The notes under the pieces were generated by a model, which made no database searches, was not told the origin of the DNA, and saw nothing but the letters and a program-made list of their open reading frames with translations. DNA of 15,960 nucleotides from DAIRDK01 sp035403225 (lineage in GTDB: Bacteria; Bacteroidota; Bacteroidia; Bacteroidales; FEN-979). The stretch is from contig DAONET010000044.1 in the NCBI GenBank assembly GCA_035403225.1, positions 1 through 15,960 on the forward strand, written 5' to 3'. Of this stretch, positions 15,076 to 15,960 are shown one piece after another; positions within the stretch are counted from its first letter, which is position 1; every line of letters starts with the position of its first letter. The translations under genes were made by a program, and so were the position numbers.

Positions 15076-15104
15076 GGGGAAAAGGAGGCTCATGGAAGTC
15101 CTGA

Positions 15105-15623
15105 TCAGCGTTTTTTTTCGGCGCCGATTTTTTCCAGGAACTGAGGAGAGATGGTGAGGGAAAGGGCTGAGTATACATGATCGATCCTGATCACGACATG
15201 GTACTTTCCGCAACTGTTAACAAGCTCTCCGGTCAGTCCTTCAAGAGGTCCGGCGATGATTTTCACGGGAGTTCCCGGAGCAAGACGGGAGGCTACTGTT
15301 GTTACTTTCACATCCGAATCGCTGATCAGCCTCAGTATCTCTATCTGGCTGTCGGGAATTACCGCAGGTTCCCCGTTAAACCAGATAAACCTGACCGCTC
15401 CCGGGTTCTTCAGCACCTCATCATACTGTTGGGGCTGAATATGAACGAATATGTAGGAGCGAATCATGACTTCTTCGACTCTTTTTTTCCGGTCTGACCA
15501 TTGTTTAAGGGTTCGCTGTAAGGGTATCCAGGCCTCAATGCCTTTTTCATTCAGCTTTGAAACCAGGCTTTTTTCGCACCGGCTTTTTGTACATACAGCG
15601 TACCAATTGAGTTTCTGATCCAT
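15105..15623 (-). CDS. UpxY-like transcription antiterminator (NusG paralogue)
   Basis: The 172-residue protein has an N-terminal NGN domain beginning 'LNWYAVCTKSRCEKSL' (5-20). 'GIEAWIPLQRTLKQWSDRKK' (28-47) and 'RSYIFVHI' (55-62) follow. A C-terminal KOW domain is centred on 'PGTPVKIIAGPLEGLTGEL' (116-134). The WYAV-T-K...PLQR-LKQWSDRKK pattern separates UpxY-type specialised NusG proteins from housekeeping NusG. In Bacteroides fragilis such proteins ride on RNA polymerase and prevent premature termination within their own capsule operon, and they are the first gene of it; the same position here supports that role. ATG at 15623 gives the standard N-terminus; an upstream TTG in frame lies within the promoter. 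A TTTG/TAnnTTTG promoter precedes the gene closely. No UpxZ-like gene follows; a winged-helix gene does. Confidence 0.92.
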   Translation of the reverse strand: MDQKLNWYAVCTKSRCEKSLVSKLNEKGIEAWIPLQRTLKQWSDRKKRVEEVMIRSYIFVHIQPQQYDEVLKNPGAVRFIWFNGEPAVIPDSQIEILRLISDSDVKVTTVASRLAPGTPVKIIAGPLEGLTGELVNSCGKYHVVIRIDHVYSALSLTISPQFLEKIGAEKKR

Positions 15624-15637
15624 TGATTTAAATATAA

Positions 15638-15656
15638 CGAGTAACAAAACTACTCG
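15638..15656. promoter_or_regulatory. 19-bp palindrome over the promoter -7 element (candidate operator)
   Basis: CGAGTA (15638-15643) and TACTCG (15651-15656) form a perfect 6-bp inverted repeat with a 7-base centre. It encloses the TAGTTTTG -7 element and reaches the expected transcription start. The spacing suits a dimeric DNA-binding protein that would block promoter opening. The winged-helix protein encoded at 14469-15014 is the obvious local candidate, but that link is inference. Confidence 0.4.
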
Positions 15657-15675
15657 AAAATTTTTGTTTTACAAA
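15645..15675 (-). promoter_or_regulatory. Bacteroidota-type promoter of the polysaccharide operon
   Basis: On the minus strand a TTTG (15675-15672) is followed after exactly 19 bases by TAGTTTTG (15652-15645). This fits the -33 TTTG and -7 TAnnTTTG elements described for Bacteroides promoters. Transcription would begin around 15636-15641, giving a leader of only some 13-18 nt before the UpxY-like ATG. The -33 TTTG is itself the end of another TAATTTTG, but no TTTG sits at the proper distance upstream of that copy. This is the only well-formed promoter I found, and it supports transcription of the whole cluster from here. Confidence 0.6.
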
Positions 15676-15960
15676 ATTAATAATAGAAAGCGGCTCTGCA
15701 CATGGCAATTTTTCTTTTAAATTCCATGGCAGTCGTTTTTGTATCTTCTCCCTAGCCCTCTCCTTGCGAGCAAGGCGAGGGAACACGTGCACCGGAATCT
15801 CTATTTTTCTTATTATTCCTTTGGGATTCGTTGGATAAAAAGAGAATTTGCGGTTAAGTCCACCCTTGAAGGGGAGGCAAAATGGCAGCGGCTTCAGAAT
15901 TGGCTTTGGCTTTTCGGCGGGGCAGATCAAATGCGAAATGTAAAATGCGATAGGCGAGGA
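15676..15960. other. Non-coding upstream region with repeat-like sequence
   Basis: I support no gene here. The one long frame on the minus strand (15930-15628) translates to a low-complexity basic, proline-rich string typical of read-through of intergenic repeats, and it runs over the operon promoter. Visible structure: the palindrome at 15756-15781; a short CCCTT-g-AAGGG dyad at 15863-15873 within 'ccacccttgaaggggagg'; and two direct copies of AAATGCGA at 15929-15936 and 15943-15950. All look like parts of dispersed intergenic repeats. No long inverted-repeat pair of the kind that flanks invertible capsule promoters is evident by eye, but the region continues beyond the window. Confidence 0.5.
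15756..15781. repeat. Imperfect palindrome upstream of the operon
   Basis: CCCTC-t-CCTTGC (15756-15767) pairs with GCAAGG-c-GAGGG (15770-15781), giving an 11-bp stem with one mismatch around a 2-base centre. It has no T-run on either side, so it is more like an interspersed palindromic repeat than a terminator. Similar 'ccctctccttgcgagcaagg' elements are common between Bacteroidota genes as far as I recall. Confidence 0.45.

Noticed and set aside
15111..15118. A run of eight adenines in the coding strand at the end of the UpxY-like gene, as a slippage switch
   Set aside because: Slippage there would change only the last residue or two and the stop, after the KOW domain, so no meaningful alternative product is expected.
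15628..15930. Possible 100-residue protein upstream of the UpxY-like gene
   Set aside because: Low-complexity Lys/Pro/Arg sequence that spans palindromic repeats and the operon promoter; best read as intergenic repeat DNA.
15624..15960. Invertible promoter flanked by inverted repeats, as in B. fragilis capsule loci
   Set aside because: Only the 19-bp dyad over the -7 element and short repeat-like palindromes were found by eye; no pair of long inverted repeats flanks the promoter within the window.

Overview
The window is the promoter-proximal part of a cell-surface polysaccharide (capsule or O-antigen) biosynthesis operon from a member of the Bacteroidota. Three things point there: an UpxY-type NusG paralogue leads the operon, a TTTG / TAnnTTTG promoter precedes it, and the adjoining intergenic DNA looks like the short palindromic repeats common in this phylum. 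I cannot name a genus. Every gene I support lies on the minus strand, so the operon reads from right to left.

Layout in order of transcription. 15960-15624: leader and promoter region with short palindromic repeat-like sequences and a 19-bp palindrome over the promoter -7 element. 15623-14469: two regulators, an UpxY-like antiterminator and a winged-helix protein with a degenerate nucleotidyltransferase-like domain. 14428-13448: a GDP-mannose 3,5-epimerase-like SDR enzyme. 13448-11017: an SGNH-hydrolase-like membrane protein and an MBOAT acyltransferase, probably an O-acylation module. 10955-9450: the Wzx flippase. 9313-379: an FkbM methyltransferase, two GT4 and one GT9 glycosyltransferases, the Wzy/O-antigen-ligase-type polymerase, a second SGNH-like membrane protein, a GT2 and a third GT4. 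374-9: a class I methyltransferase that stops inside its catalytic domain, with a 13-bp tandem repeat at the break.

How the genes fit together. The five glycosyltransferases (GT2, GT9, three GT4) would assemble a lipid-linked repeat unit on the cytoplasmic face. The epimerase would supply or modify a nucleotide sugar, FkbM would O-methylate, and MBOAT/SGNH would acylate. Wzx would flip the unit and Wzy would polymerise it. UpxY would keep RNA polymerase elongating through the long operon. No initiating phosphoglycosyltransferase, Wza/Wzc export genes or precursor pathway is seen, so these are outside the window, probably to the left.

Most genes overlap or are separated by a few bases, which suggests translational coupling. 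Wider gaps lie at 15015-15104 (90 nt), 10956-11016 (61 nt) and 9314-9449 (136 nt). Base composition is mosaic: hand counts of single 60-base lines run from 25% GC (7441-7500) to 70% GC (13801-13860), as expected for a locus built by exchange of gene blocks. I see no tRNA, rRNA, CRISPR array or transposase gene.
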